Origin: Natranaeroarchaeum aerophilus
Lineage (GTDB): Archaea > Halobacteriota > Halobacteria > Halobacteriales > Natronoarchaeaceae
DNA: 64,000 nt
Direction of reading: 5' to 3'
Assembly (NCBI RefSeq): GCF_023638055.1
Contig: NZ_JAKRVY010000001.1
Location: forward strand, 441,815 to 505,814
Below the pieces are notes generated by a model, which saw only the letters and a list, made by a program, of their open reading frames with translations, was not told where the DNA came from and did no database searches. Shown here one piece after another: positions 1 through 8,951 of the stretch. Position 1 is the stretch's first letter; the number at the start of each line of letters is the position of its first letter. The translations under genes and the position numbers were made by a program.

Positions 1-1
1 A

Positions 2-1054
2 CCCACTCAGCACAGCGTCAAGGAACTGCGCTCGATCGGTCTCCAGCCCGACATCCTCGTCGGGCGCTGTGAGGACCGGCTGGATCTCGATACCAAAGAG
101 AAGATCGCGCTGTTCTGTGACGTGCCGATGGAGGCCGTCTTCTCGAACCCCGACGTCGAGGACATCTATCACGTCCCGCTGATGGTCGAAGAAGAGGGTC
201 TCGACGAGTACGTCATGGAGCGGCTCGGACTCGCCGACGCCGCGCTTCCGCCGGAGGAACGTGATAACGAGTGGCGCGAGGTCGTCACCCAGCCCACCAC
301 GGGCGATGTCGAGATCGGTCTCGTCGGCAAGTACGGCCTCGAAGACGCCTACATGTCGATCCACGAGGCGCTGAAACACGCCGGGCTCGAAGCGAGCGTC
401 GACGTGGAGGTTACGTGGGTCCACTCCGAGGAGCTTGCGGACGGCCACGACGGCCAGCTCGATGATCTGGACGGCATCGTCGTTCCCGGTGGCTTCGGCT
501 CCCGGGGCACGGAGGGGAAGATCGAGGCGGTCCGATACGCCCGCGAGAACGACGTCCCCTACCTCGGGCTCTGTCTCGGCTTCCAGATGGCGGTCGTCGA
601 GTACGCCCGAAACGTCCTCGGACTGGAGGGCGCACACTCCGCCGAGATCGAGGAGGACACACCCCACCCGATCATCGACATCCTGCCCGAGCAGTACGAG
701 GTCGAGGACATGGGCGGGACGATGCGACTGGGCGCACACGAGACCGATATCGAGGCCGGAACGCTGGCCCACGAGGTCTACGGCGAGATGTCCTGTACCG
801 AACGCCATCGCCACCGCTACGAGGTCAACCCCGAATACATCGACGAGCTGGAAGAGGCGGGTCTCGTCTTCTCGGGTACATCCAACAATCGCATGGAGAT
901 CGTCGAACTCGCCGATCATCCCTACTTCTTCGGGACGCAGTTCCATCCCGAGTTCCGCTCGCGGCCGACGCGGGCGAGCCCGCCATTTGTCGGGCTGCTT
1001 GACGCGATGGTCGAACAGGTCGAGGACACCGAACAGACGGAGGTCGAACTATAA
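2..1054 (+). CDS. pyrG: CTP synthase, C-terminal part (5' truncated by window)
   Basis: CTP synthase makes CTP from UTP, ATP and glutamine in the cytoplasm. The frame is already open at base 2, so the gene begins before the window. The visible 350 residues are the end of the synthetase domain plus the whole class I glutamine amidotransferase domain: the nucleophile elbow GLCLGFQ carries the catalytic Cys, and FHPEF carries the His-Glu pair. The stop overlaps the ATG of guaAB by one base (TAATG), so the two are translationally coupled. Pairing with GMP synthase is common in haloarchaea and joins CTP and GMP synthesis. Identification is secure; only the N-terminus is missing. Confidence 0.97.
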   Translation, partial: PTQHSVKELRSIGLQPDILVGRCEDRLDLDTKEKIALFCDVPMEAVFSNPDVEDIYHVPLMVEEEGLDEYVMERLGLADAALPPEERDNEWREVVTQPTTGDVEIGLVGKYGLEDAYMSIHEALKHAGLEASVDVEVTWVHSEELADGHDGQLDDLDGIVVPGGFGSRGTEGKIEAVRYARENDVPYLGLCLGFQMAVVEYARNVLGLEGAHSAEIEEDTPHPIIDILPEQYEVEDMGGTMRLGAHETDIEAGTLAHEVYGEMSCTERHRHRYEVNPEYIDELEEAGLVFSGTSNNRMEIVELADHPYFFGTQFHPEFRSRPTRASPPFVGLLDAMVEQVEDTEQTEVEL

Positions 1055-1971
1055 TGGTAGACGTAGATTCATTCATCACGGAGAAAGTCACAGAGATCGA
1101 AGACGCAGTCGGCGACGAAAACGCGGTCATCGCGCTGTCGGGCGGGGTCGACTCCTCGACTGCCGCGGCGCTGGCCTACGAGGCCATCGGCGACCAGCTC
1201 ACGGCTGTGTACGTCGACACCGGCCTGATGCGCAAGGGCGAAACCGAGCAGATCCGCGAGACGTTCTCGTATATGGACTCGCTGCGGATCGTCGACGCAC
1301 AGGAGCGATTTCTCGACGCGCTCGGCGAGACGACCGATCCCGAGGAGAAACGCCACATCATCGGCGAGCAGTTCATCCGGGAGTTCGAGACGGTCGCGAA
1401 AGACGTCGACGCCGACTATCTCGTGCAGGGAACGATCTACCCCGACCGGATCGAGAGCGAAGGCACGATCAAATCCCACCACAACGTCGGTGGCCTGCCC
1501 GAGGTCGTCGACTTCGAGGGGATCGTCGAGCCGATGCGTGATCTCTACAAGGACGAAGTACGGGAGGTCGCCCGCGAACTCGATCTGGACGCCCTCGTCG
1601 CCGAGCGGATGCCGTTCCCCGGCCCCGGTCTCGCCGTGCGGATCATCGGCGAGATCACCGCCGAAAAGCTCGAAGTCGCCCGTGAAGCGAACCACGTCGT
1701 CGAGGAAGAACTAGAGGAGTACGAGCCGTGGCAGGCGCTGGCCGCAGTGATCGGCAAGGCCACGGGCGTCAAAGGCGACAACCGCGTCCACGGCTGGGTC
1801 GTCTCAGTCCGGTCCGTCGAATCGCGTGACGGCATGACCGCACGCGCACAGGAGATCGACTGGGAGACGCTCCAGCGCATCCAGAGCCGGATCACTGGCT
1901 CCCACGAGAACGTCGCCCGCGTCGTCTACGACGTCACCCACAAACCGCCCGCGACCATCGAGTACGAGTAA
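1054..1971 (+). CDS. guaAB: GMP synthase (glutamine-hydrolysing), ATP-pyrophosphatase subunit B
   Basis: Converts XMP to GMP using ammonia delivered by a separate glutaminase subunit. The 305-residue protein has the ATP-pyrophosphatase P-loop SGGVDSS at residues 29-35 and the C-terminal dimerisation domain ([12 protein letters not shown]). It lacks a glutaminase domain, as in the two-subunit archaeal enzyme; subunit A is not in this window. It overlaps pyrG and the next gene by one base at each end, so the three form one operon. Length and motifs are typical. Confidence 0.96.
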   Translation: MVDVDSFITEKVTEIEDAVGDENAVIALSGGVDSSTAAALAYEAIGDQLTAVYVDTGLMRKGETEQIRETFSYMDSLRIVDAQERFLDALGETTDPEEKRHIIGEQFIREFETVAKDVDADYLVQGTIYPDRIESEGTIKSHHNVGGLPEVVDFEGIVEPMRDLYKDEVREVARELDLDALVAERMPFPGPGLAVRIIGEITAEKLEVAREANHVVEEELEEYEPWQALAAVIGKATGVKGDNRVHGWVVSVRSVESRDGMTARAQEIDWETLQRIQSRITGSHENVARVVYDVTHKPPATIEYE

Positions 1972-2294
1972 TGTACGCGATTCTCGCAGGTCCCGACCCG
2001 GACGATCTGGGCGAACAGCTCCGTGAGCAGGGCGTCGAAGTCACAGCGATCGATGGCCTGGCCACCCGTCCCAAACTCGAAGAAGCGGGCGTCCACCGGG
2101 CCGCATTGCTGGTCCTCACTGATGTCGAGCAGGCGACGGCGATTGCGATCGCGAAGGACATCAACGACGACGTCCGAGCAGTCGTCTACGACCGCCAGTC
2201 CCTGCCGGAGTTCGCCAGCGCACAGACGGATCTCGCGGTCGATCCCGAGCTGCTGGGGGCCGAAACGGTTGCTGAAGAACTGGCAGCGGAATAG
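1971..2294 (+). CDS. Small Rossmann-like protein of the pyrG-guaAB operon (DUF7126-like)
   Basis: A 107-residue protein with alternating strand and helix stretches (YAILAGPDP, RAALLVLTDVEQATAIAIA, RAVVYD) resembling half of a TrkA-N/KTN nucleotide-binding fold. There are no membrane segments or catalytic motif. Its ATG overlaps the guaAB stop by one base, so it is cotranscribed with nucleotide synthesis genes. I recall the family as DUF7126, found in haloarchaea next to guaAB; this is from memory. A regulatory or NAD-sensing role is only a guess from the fold. Confidence 0.8.
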   Translation: MYAILAGPDPDDLGEQLREQGVEVTAIDGLATRPKLEEAGVHRAALLVLTDVEQATAIAIAKDINDDVRAVVYDRQSLPEFASAQTDLAVDPELLGAETVAEELAAE

Positions 2295-2611
2295 CGACGA
2301 TCCGTTTCCGTACGCCCCGCAAACCCGGGCAGCCCTCGACGGACTGTCCCGGGGCGCTCTGACATGGCGCACTCGTGACGTGTCCCGGATGGTATGTAAG
2401 GCCCGGAGACAGTTGCCGTGTATTTACCTTCGTTTGCGCGTTTTATCCGAATTAAGTACCGGCGTTGACCCTGGCAGCGATGGTGAATTCCCCACGCTCG
2501 GAATCGTTCCGTACACGCCGATTTTGAACGATATTTAGACAGTTTGAACGGTGTCGGTTGCAGCCCCGGTCAGGGAACTGTTATGACACCGGCAGCCGCT
2601 AGCATCGATCG
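2295..2611. other. Intergenic region between the guaAB operon and cupin gene
   Basis: No convincing gene in the 317 bases: the open frames here read through from shadows of the upstream gene. AT-rich stretches near 2448-2460 and 2525-2540 could be promoter elements, and TTATGA near 2581 lies about 30 bases before the cupin start, fitting a box A for a leaderless transcript. No repeats or hairpins stood out. Confidence 0.5.
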
Positions 2612-2929
2612 ATGACACTCGATCAGCTACCCGACCTCGACCCGTCCGACGGAGAACTCCTCGACGCAGAAGTCGTCGTGACCGACGACGTACTAGTCAA
2701 GGCGTTCGCGCTCGGTCCCGGCGCGGAGCTATCGCCACACGAACACGCCGACGCGACGAACGTATTTCATATCATTGAGGGCGAAGTGACGGTGATCCAG
2801 GACGGCGAGGAGGAGACGATTTCCGCGCCCGGCGTCGTGCTTCACGGGCGCGGGGTCGCCCACGGCGCGCGCAATGACACGGACGAGACTGCGGTGCTGA
2901 CCGCGAGCCTCTGTCCGCTACCCTCGTAG
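2612..2929 (+). CDS. Cupin-domain protein
   Basis: A 105-residue single-domain cupin. Motif 1 is visible as SPHEH at residues 41-45 with a Glu in the following IIEGEV, and motif 2 as GVAHGARND with His near residue 84, so a bound metal is likely. The protein is cytoplasmic with no signal. It stands alone after a 317-base gap and is convergent with moaB (stop 22 bases away), so context does not reveal the substrate. Small cupins serve as dioxygenases, isomerases or sugar sensors; I cannot choose between them. Confidence 0.85.
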   Translation: MTLDQLPDLDPSDGELLDAEVVVTDDVLVKAFALGPGAELSPHEHADATNVFHIIEGEVTVIQDGEEETISAPGVVLHGRGVAHGARNDTDETAVLTASLCPLPS

Positions 2930-2951
2930 CCTACTGCCCTGCCCGCGTAAC

Positions 2952-3605
2952 CTAGCGCCCCGCCAGCCCGGCGAGATGGCCTGCCTCCTCGACGATGATC
3001 GCCTCGGCACCTAGCCGTGCGGCGTTCTCGCTGCCCGGCAGACAGAACACGGGCGTCTCCTCGACGATGCCCGCGGTCGCTCGCGTCCCGACGATCCGGG
3101 TGCCGATCTCGTCGTAGGAGAGCATCCGGAACAGTTCGCCGAAGCCGGGCAGTTCCTTTGTGAACAGTGCGGAGACGGCCTCGATCGTCACATCGTCGGG
3201 CGTGACGCCGGTACCGCCTGTGGTGACGACGACATCGACGTCTTCGCGCGCCGCCAGGACGTCGACGGTGTCCCGGACCGCGCCGTGGGCGTCCCCGACC
3301 AGTTCGCGCGCGACGACCTCGTGGCCCTCGCTCTCGAACGCTGCAGCGATGGCGTCCCCGGCCGGATCGTCGTCGAGCGTCCGTGAGGTCGAGACGGTGA
3401 CGACCGCCGCGCCGAGCGATTCGACGTCGTGGTGATGGTGGTCGTGGCCCTCGTCGTGTTCGTGGTGGTGCTCCTCAGTGTTGTCGTCGTGCTGGGCGTC
3501 CCCGTCGTCGGGAGCGTGCTCGTTCGAATCCTGCTCGTCGCCGTTCTCGTCCTCGGCGTCGTCGCTCAGGCCACGGGATGTGTCGCGTTGCTGGAAATCG
3601 ACCAT
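2952..3605 (-). CDS. moaB: MoaB/MogA-family molybdenum cofactor protein with His/Asp-rich N-terminal extension
   Basis: Adenylylates molybdopterin before molybdate insertion. The core after residue 62 is a complete MoaB/MogA domain with TTGGTGVTPDD and FRMLSYDEIG. Before it is a long low-complexity stretch (about residues 14-60) of Asp, Glu and His, ending in two His clusters (EEHHHEH, DHHHH). That is unusual for the family and could bind metal ions. The ATG at 3605 is chosen because nine further upstream codons show no family similarity. No other molybdenum genes lie nearby. Confidence 0.9.
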   Translation of the reverse strand: MVDFQQRDTSRGLSDDAEDENGDEQDSNEHAPDDGDAQHDDNTEEHHHEHDEGHDHHHHDVESLGAAVVTVSTSRTLDDDPAGDAIAAAFESEGHEVVARELVGDAHGAVRDTVDVLAAREDVDVVVTTGGTGVTPDDVTIEAVSALFTKELPGFGELFRMLSYDEIGTRIVGTRATAGIVEETPVFCLPGSENAARLGAEAIIVEEAGHLAGLAGR

Positions 3606-3770
3606 GCGAGGGCGTTCGAATCCCGCCACCAAAATTCCTTGTCAGGAAATCCGGCTCTGGAATCATCCCTATCAGGCTATATTGGTCGATACAGCGTTGC
3701 AGAGAGCGACAGCTCGGCGGTGTAGTCTGCCAAAAAACTGTGAGTGTTGTCCGTCGCTGTGAACGACAGC

Positions 3771-3977
3771 TTATTGTCGGACGACGTTCGCTGCGCGAGG
3801 CCCCTTGGGCGAGGACTCGATGTCGAACTCGACCTCAGTACCTTCGGTGAGGTCTTCGCCGCCGACGTCTTCCATGTGGAAGAACACGTCTTCGTCGTCG
3901 TCGAGGTCGCCGTCGTCTGTCGAAATGAAACCGTAGCCGCCTGTGTCGTTGAAGAAATCAACCTTACCGTTTGCCAT
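3771..3977 (-). CDS. cspA: Cold-shock domain protein (CspA family)
   Basis: A 68-residue single cold-shock OB-fold protein binding single-stranded RNA or DNA. RNP1-like GGYGFIS (residues 13-19) and RNP2-like DVFFH (30-34) are both present. It begins MANGKVDFF; the open frame extends far upstream of this ATG but without family similarity. The product is more acidic than bacterial CspA, as expected in a high-salt cytoplasm. It is divergent from the PQQ lipoprotein gene. Confidence 0.95.
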   Translation of the reverse strand: MANGKVDFFNDTGGYGFISTDDGDLDDDEDVFFHMEDVGGEDLTEGTEVEFDIESSPKGPRAANVVRQ

Positions 3978-4116
3978 TACAAACAGACAGAGGGGTGGAT
4001 GAGGGATAACCCTTGCGAGGGTCGGGGTACCATGACCCGCCACCGGGATCGGTGCGTACGTTCGACCGTTCCGCTCCTCGGAACGCTTATTTTGCGGGGG
4101 AATATTCGATTTGAAT

Positions 4117-6342
4117 ATGGATCGTCGCACGTTCCTCGGTGCGGCAACCGGCTCGTTCGCTGTCGGCACGGCCGGCTGTTTCGGTCTCTTTTCTTCCCAT
4201 GATGGCGTCGCGCTGCTTGACACCGACCTCGCCAATAGCGGGTGGCAGCCGTCCGCGTCACCTCCCGACGACGTCACCGTCGTCGACTGGCTCTCGAACA
4301 CGTGGGGGCAGGTGACACAGCCAGTCGTCAATGACGGTATTGCGTACCTCGTCAGTGGGCTCCGCAAGTCACAACTGCATGCGTTCGACGTCGAGACCGG
4401 CGATCGGCGGTGGACGACGGAACTGGATTCCTACTCGATCGAGGGGCCAATCGGCGTGACGGGTGAACACGTTTTCGCCGCCAACGAGCGCGGCGTTCAC
4501 GCGTTCGACCGGGAGACGGGCGAGGAGATGTGGGTTCAGGGTGGCGGGTACGTGCAGGGCGACAGCCAGACCGGGGTCGCCGTCACGGGCGATGTGGTGT
4601 ACGCGGTGCTGTCTCCGGGCCCGGAGGACCCTCACCTGTTCGCAATCGATCCGGATACCGGCGAGGAACGCTGTGCCCGCGAAATCGACGGGCGATCGCC
4701 GCCGATAGTGCGTGACGGCCGACTCTATCTCGCCAGTCGTGAGACGCTTTATGCGCTCGACACCGAGACCGGCGAGACGATCTGGGCGCTCGATAGCGAC
4801 TCCGACATCGAGGCTGTCACGCCAGCGGTCGGACCGAAGCGAGTGTACGCAGTCCACGAGGAGGGCCTCATCGCGGTCGATGCGACGACTGGCGAACGCG
4901 AGTGGGAACAGTCCGGTGCCTACCAGTCTTCCAGCCCGGCGCTCGACGGGGATCGCCTGTACGTCGGCGTCGGCGAGGGGGACACTGGCGATCGATCGCC
5001 CGGTCTCGTCGCACTCGATCGATCGAGCGGCACGATCGAGTGGCAGTTCGCGAGCGACACCGGTGCCGGGTTGCTGACGCCAGTCGTTGATGATGGGACG
5101 GTCTACGTCGCCGGTACCGACTTCCGGCTGTACGCGCTCGATAGCACTACTGGCGACCGTCGCTGGGTTCGACCAACACAGTGGACCGTGGGCACACCTG
5201 CCATCGCCGACGGCACAGTACTGGCGAGCGTCGGCGGGCGACTGCTGTCGTTCAGCGAGGATGGGCCGGACGCGCTTGCCGGACATCCGGAGCTTGACCC
5301 CGACGCCGACCCGCCAGCGCCCGAGTATATGAACCACGAGTTCTACTTCGGCACCGAGGGGTACGAGGTTGCGGCGACGGCGACCGCCGAAGTAGTTCAG
5401 GACGAGGAGCCGCCGTTCGACGCCACCTTCGACGTCGTCGACGAGGAAGGGCAGGTAGCGATCGAGTTCACGCTGGCCACGACCGGTGAGACAACTGTCT
5501 CACTGACACCGACGGGATTTCGCGGGTTTGCGTGGCCGTTCGGGGCGATCGAGGTACAGGATGAGTCCACTGACTCTACGATCCGTCTCTGGAGCGACGC
5601 GTACGAGTCGGGGGATAACAGATGGGACATGGAGCCCCCCGAGCGGCCAGAGGTCACTGTCGAGCCGGGCGAGTCGGCCACCGGAGCGTACAGGCTTACG
5701 CCGGCTAGCCACGGTATCCAGCCCGGCCGGTACGCTCGCGAACTCGAAAGCATACCGATCAACACCGGGGCAGACAGCCACCGATGGCTCCTGAACGTCG
5801 ATTTCGAACTCGATATCGAGCAAGTGGCCCCCGACACGGGATCGCCTGTGTTCGACCTCGTCGTGGCCGACGAGACCGATGCTCCCGCGGAGTTCGACGG
5901 CTATCTCTCTGTCGAACCACTTGAACCCATCACCGACAGCCATCCCGGGCTGGTCGAGGTCACTCTCACGGGCGGGCCGGAGGAGTACGGCGCTGCTGCC
6001 CATCGGTCGGTGCCGTGGGGGGCCTACGTCGGCCGTGGATCGGACGGGTCACGCCTCGTACTGTTCCCTGCCGACATCTACGCCCCTGCACACGTTCACG
6101 CGGAAACCGAGGGCGAGGACGGCTGGTGGCGACCCGGATTTCTCACGTATATGGACAAGAGGTACGGGCCGGGCGGACGCTCGGTCGATCCCGCCGAGAG
6201 ATTTTCACGGCGATACGTCGTGGTGTCTCACCCCGAAAACGACGGCCCGCCCTCACCCGGTTCGTACGTCTTCGAGTGCGGCTACGCTGATCTGGATACG
6301 GAGTTCACCTGGGGCTTTGTGCTGTCGCTTGTCGAGGCCTGA
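4117..6342 (+). CDS. Tat-exported lipoprotein with PQQ-type beta-propeller repeats
   Basis: A 741-residue secreted protein. It begins with a twin-arginine signal (DRRTFLGAA) ending in a lipobox (GTAGC), so the Cys near residue 20 is probably the lipid anchor. Residues about 60-400 hold repeated blades with AFDVETGDRRW, AFDRETGEEMW, ALDTETGETIW and AVDATTGEREW, the PQQ-enzyme/BamB propeller signature. The rest is a beta-rich extracellular region of unknown family. No dehydrogenase catalytic motif is seen, so a binding or scaffold role is likelier than an enzyme. The ATG at 4117 puts the twin arginine at residues 3-4; a TTG two codons earlier is the alternative. Confidence 0.88.
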   Translation: MDRRTFLGAATGSFAVGTAGCFGLFSSHDGVALLDTDLANSGWQPSASPPDDVTVVDWLSNTWGQVTQPVVNDGIAYLVSGLRKSQLHAFDVETGDRRWTTELDSYSIEGPIGVTGEHVFAANERGVHAFDRETGEEMWVQGGGYVQGDSQTGVAVTGDVVYAVLSPGPEDPHLFAIDPDTGEERCAREIDGRSPPIVRDGRLYLASRETLYALDTETGETIWALDSDSDIEAVTPAVGPKRVYAVHEEGLIAVDATTGEREWEQSGAYQSSSPALDGDRLYVGVGEGDTGDRSPGLVALDRSSGTIEWQFASDTGAGLLTPVVDDGTVYVAGTDFRLYALDSTTGDRRWVRPTQWTVGTPAIADGTVLASVGGRLLSFSEDGPDALAGHPELDPDADPPAPEYMNHEFYFGTEGYEVAATATAEVVQDEEPPFDATFDVVDEEGQVAIEFTLATTGETTVSLTPTGFRGFAWPFGAIEVQDESTDSTIRLWSDAYESGDNRWDMEPPERPEVTVEPGESATGAYRLTPASHGIQPGRYARELESIPINTGADSHRWLLNVDFELDIEQVAPDTGSPVFDLVVADETDAPAEFDGYLSVEPLEPITDSHPGLVEVTLTGGPEEYGAAAHRSVPWGAYVGRGSDGSRLVLFPADIYAPAHVHAETEGEDGWWRPGFLTYMDKRYGPGGRSVDPAERFSRRYVVVSHPENDGPPSPGSYVFECGYADLDTEFTWGFVLSLVEA

Positions 6343-6531
6343 TCACTTCTCTGACTCGTCGAAAAAGAGCAAGACGCCGATGGCAAAGCCGATAGCAACT
6401 GCGATCCCGTAGGTGAACGCATCGACGAGGCCGTCGCCGAGAAGGTGGCCGAAGACCACGCCGAACACCATTGCGACGAGAAATGACGCCGCCGTCGTCC
6501 CCCGTTTCGTCTCCGGATACCGGAGCTCCAT
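6343..6531 (-). CDS. Small two-helix membrane protein
   Basis: A 62-residue protein starting MELRYP, with two hydrophobic segments (about residues 14-30 and 37-55) and an acidic tail (FDESEK). Its stop codon abuts the stop of the convergent PQQ lipoprotein gene with no spacer. The start is placed at the second ATG of the frame because the upstream codons do not look coding. I do not recognise the family. Confidence 0.65.
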   Translation of the reverse strand: MELRYPETKRGTTAASFLVAMVFGVVFGHLLGDGLVDAFTYGIAVAIGFAIGVLLFFDESEK

Positions 6532-6639
6532 ACCCGAACGGTTGGGCGGCCCGAGCAAAACCCCTGGGACGGCTGTCCAGTGCGTGCTTATGGTCGAATC
6601 GTGTCAGTATTTATGTATTATCGGTGTCTGTATCGAGCC

Positions 6640-7029
6640 ATGCCCTCCGACGACGCTTCGATGGAGTATCTCCATGGACCGATCGCGACGACCGCACTGG
6701 CAGCCGCGTTCGTACTGGTCGGTGTCGGGTTGCTGGTCGGGCTGACGAGCGGGTCGATGGACGTGCTGGGAGCCACCATGATCGGTATCATCGTTCTCAC
6801 CGTCGCGGGAATCTACATCACGATCCGACGCGAAGGAATCGTCACGCGGGAAAACGGGATCATTGGTTGTTGCGTACTGCTCGCGATGGTCCTGCTGTTC
6901 GCCCTCTACGAGCTTACCGCGCTGTCCTCGGAGGTCGTCTTCGCGGTCGTCGGCTTCGTCGGCGTGATCGTGCCCCATCTGCTACTTGAATACACCAGCT
7001 ACGCCCGCGAGAAGGATGATCCGCGGTAG
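6640..7029 (+). CDS. Four-helix membrane protein
   Basis: A 129-residue integral membrane protein with about four hydrophobic segments, ending in a charged cytoplasmic tail (YAREKDDPR). The ATG at 6640 begins MPSDDASMEYL and avoids an unlikely 20-residue Cys/Tyr-rich extension. It is followed after 32 bases by the dehydrogenase gene on the same strand and may share its transcript. Family not recognised. Confidence 0.7.
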   Translation: MPSDDASMEYLHGPIATTALAAAFVLVGVGLLVGLTSGSMDVLGATMIGIIVLTVAGIYITIRREGIVTRENGIIGCCVLLAMVLLFALYELTALSSEVVFAVVGFVGVIVPHLLLEYTSYAREKDDPR

Positions 7030-7061
7030 AGCTTTTCACAGTTCGCGCGGACGTCCTAGCC

Positions 7062-8108
7062 ATGCAGGCAGTCCAGTTCACCGACCACGGCGGTACCGAG
7101 GTCATCGAGTACGGCGAGTACCCCGGGCCCAAACCGGGGGACGAGGAGGTACTGATCGACGTCAAGGCGGGGGCGCTGAACCATCTCGACGTCTGGACGC
7201 GCCGCGGGCTCCCGGGGGTCGACCTCGACATGCCACACGTTCCCGGTAGCGACGGTGCAGGCGTCGTCGAGCGGGTCGGCGAGGACGTCACCCGCTTTGC
7301 GCCCGGTGACCGGGTTGCGCTCGCGGCGGGCGTCTACTGTGGCGAGTGTGGGTACTGCCGCCGCGGCGAGCACTCGATGTGTGTGAACTACCGGATCATC
7401 GGCGAGCACCTGCCGGGGATCCACAGCGAGCGCGCCGCCGTCCCCGCAGCGAATCTCGTGCCAGTACCGGAGGGCGTCGACTGGACGACGGCGGCGGCCG
7501 CGCCGCTTGTCTTCCAGACGGCCTGGCGGATGCTCACCACGCGGGCGGACGTCTCGCCGGGCGAGAACGTGCTCGTGCTCGGGGCGAGCGGCGGCGTGGG
7601 TCACGCTGCGGTGCAGATCGCCGACTACGCGGGGGCGACCGTGTACGCGACTGGAGGCAGCAACGAGAAATGCGAGTACGCCGAGGAGATCGGCGCGGAG
7701 CACGCCATCAACTACGAGCGCGACGACTTCGCCGAGGAGATCAGAGACCTGACCGGCAAGCGGGGCGTGGATGTCGTGGTCGATCACGTCGGCGCGGCGA
7801 CGTGGACCGATTCGCTGGCGAGCCTGGCGAAGGGCGGTCGGCTGGTCACCTGCGGTGCGACGACCGGCCACGCGCCCGAGACGAACATCAACCGGATCTT
7901 CTGGAACCAGCTCTCCGTACTCGGGTCGACGATGGCGACAGCGGGCGAAATCGACGACGTGCTCGACCTCGTCTGGGACGGCGAGTTCGAGGTGCGGATC
8001 CGGGATCGACTGCCGATGAGCGAGACGGCCCGGGCCCACGAGCTGCTCGAAAACCGTGAGGGCTTTGGGAAAGTAGTGGTAACTCCTGACAGTGAGCTCG
8101 ACGCCTGA
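7062..8108 (+). CDS. Zinc-binding MDR-family dehydrogenase (alcohol dehydrogenase-like)
   Basis: A 348-residue medium-chain dehydrogenase/reductase. The Rossmann motif GASGGVGHAAVQ marks the NAD(P)-binding domain. The structural zinc lobe is intact (CGECGYC then C eight residues on). The usual catalytic zinc ligands are not evident: the GHE motif reads PGSDGAG and the first ligand Cys region reads NHLDVWTR. It may therefore be a reductase of the quinone-oxidoreductase type rather than a classical alcohol dehydrogenase. The next gene starts inside its last codons. Confidence 0.9.
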   Translation: MQAVQFTDHGGTEVIEYGEYPGPKPGDEEVLIDVKAGALNHLDVWTRRGLPGVDLDMPHVPGSDGAGVVERVGEDVTRFAPGDRVALAAGVYCGECGYCRRGEHSMCVNYRIIGEHLPGIHSERAAVPAANLVPVPEGVDWTTAAAAPLVFQTAWRMLTTRADVSPGENVLVLGASGGVGHAAVQIADYAGATVYATGGSNEKCEYAEEIGAEHAINYERDDFAEEIRDLTGKRGVDVVVDHVGAATWTDSLASLAKGGRLVTCGATTGHAPETNINRIFWNQLSVLGSTMATAGEIDDVLDLVWDGEFEVRIRDRLPMSETARAHELLENREGFGKVVVTPDSELDA

Positions 8109-8448
8109 CGCGGAACGTGACGATGGAAGGAACGGCAGTGGGGACCACGGTAGCGACGATGCCAGCTATACCCACGATCCGGCCGCGTTCGATGAGGATG
8201 GCGAGCGCGTCGACGCCGAGGGCGGCGAGCGCATGGACGAGCCGACCCATCCGGACACAGTTGATCGCGAGTTCGACTGGCGGGGCTGGGTGCTGATCGG
8301 CGTGATGCTGTTCGCCCTCGTCGTTGCACCGCTGATCGTCTACTTGCGGCCGCCCGTGCTGGGCTTTCGGGTCTCACTGATCGTGATGCCGCTGATACCC
8401 GCACTCTTGCTCGGCGCGGTCGCCGTCTGGGCGACCACTCGCCCCTAG
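8092..8448 (+). CDS. Two-helix membrane protein with acidic N-terminus
   Basis: A 118-residue protein: about 60 very acidic residues followed by two membrane segments (WVLIGVMLFALVVAPLIVYL and VSLIVMPLIPALLLGAVAVW). The GTG at 8092 lies 17 bases inside the end of the dehydrogenase gene, which suggests coupled translation. The stop overlaps the stop of the convergent next gene by four bases. Function unknown. Confidence 0.7.
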   Translation: MSSTPDAERDDGRNGSGDHGSDDASYTHDPAAFDEDGERVDAEGGERMDEPTHPDTVDREFDWRGWVLIGVMLFALVVAPLIVYLRPPVLGFRVSLIVMPLIPALLLGAVAVWATTRP

Positions 8449-8795
8449 GTGATCGCCGCGGGTGGCTCGACGAAGGCCGCATCGAGGCGTCGCGCGACGC
8501 CGACTGCCGCAGTGACATCGGCCGTTGGGGTCTCCGGCGACTCCGCGTACTCACAGAGCGCGCGCCGGACGCGCCAGGCTTCATAACAGCTGAATGTCGG
8601 CCCGCCATCGGCATCGCGCTCGCGCACCGGCCGGTCTTCGAGCTTTTCCAGAACCGAGAGTACCCACCAGGGTGGGGACTCCCGGGCCTCGTAGCTGGCT
8701 TCGATCTCGGCGATGACGACGTGGTGGACGACCCACTGTTCGGCTCGGCTCATGTCGATTCGGGTCCGGTCACGCCGCGGAACGCTGTTCCTCAT
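8445..8795 (-). CDS. Conserved haloarchaeal hypothetical protein
   Basis: A 116-residue soluble, helix-rich protein with no recognised motif, carrying RAEQWVVHHVVIAEIEASYE and CYEAWRVRRALCEYAE. The start at 8795 is chosen because GAGGTG, a good match to the haloarchaeal ribosome binding site, ends six bases before it; an ATG at 8753 is the alternative. Such small helical proteins are common in haloarchaea and mostly uncharacterised. Confidence 0.65.
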   Translation of the reverse strand: MRNSVPRRDRTRIDMSRAEQWVVHHVVIAEIEASYEARESPPWWVLSVLEKLEDRPVRERDADGGPTFSCYEAWRVRRALCEYAESPETPTADVTAAVGVARRLDAAFVEPPAAIT

Positions 8796-8951
8796 TATTG
8801 TCACCTCTGGGCGGCCATCTGCTTGCCCTACCTGCAGGTACGCTCCGTCTGTTTATAAATCCTTGTTAGGTGGTAACAATGTTCATAATTTGCACACCGG
8901 CAGTTGTGACTGGAACCAGATGAAACGCTGATCGAAAACAGAGCATTTGCG

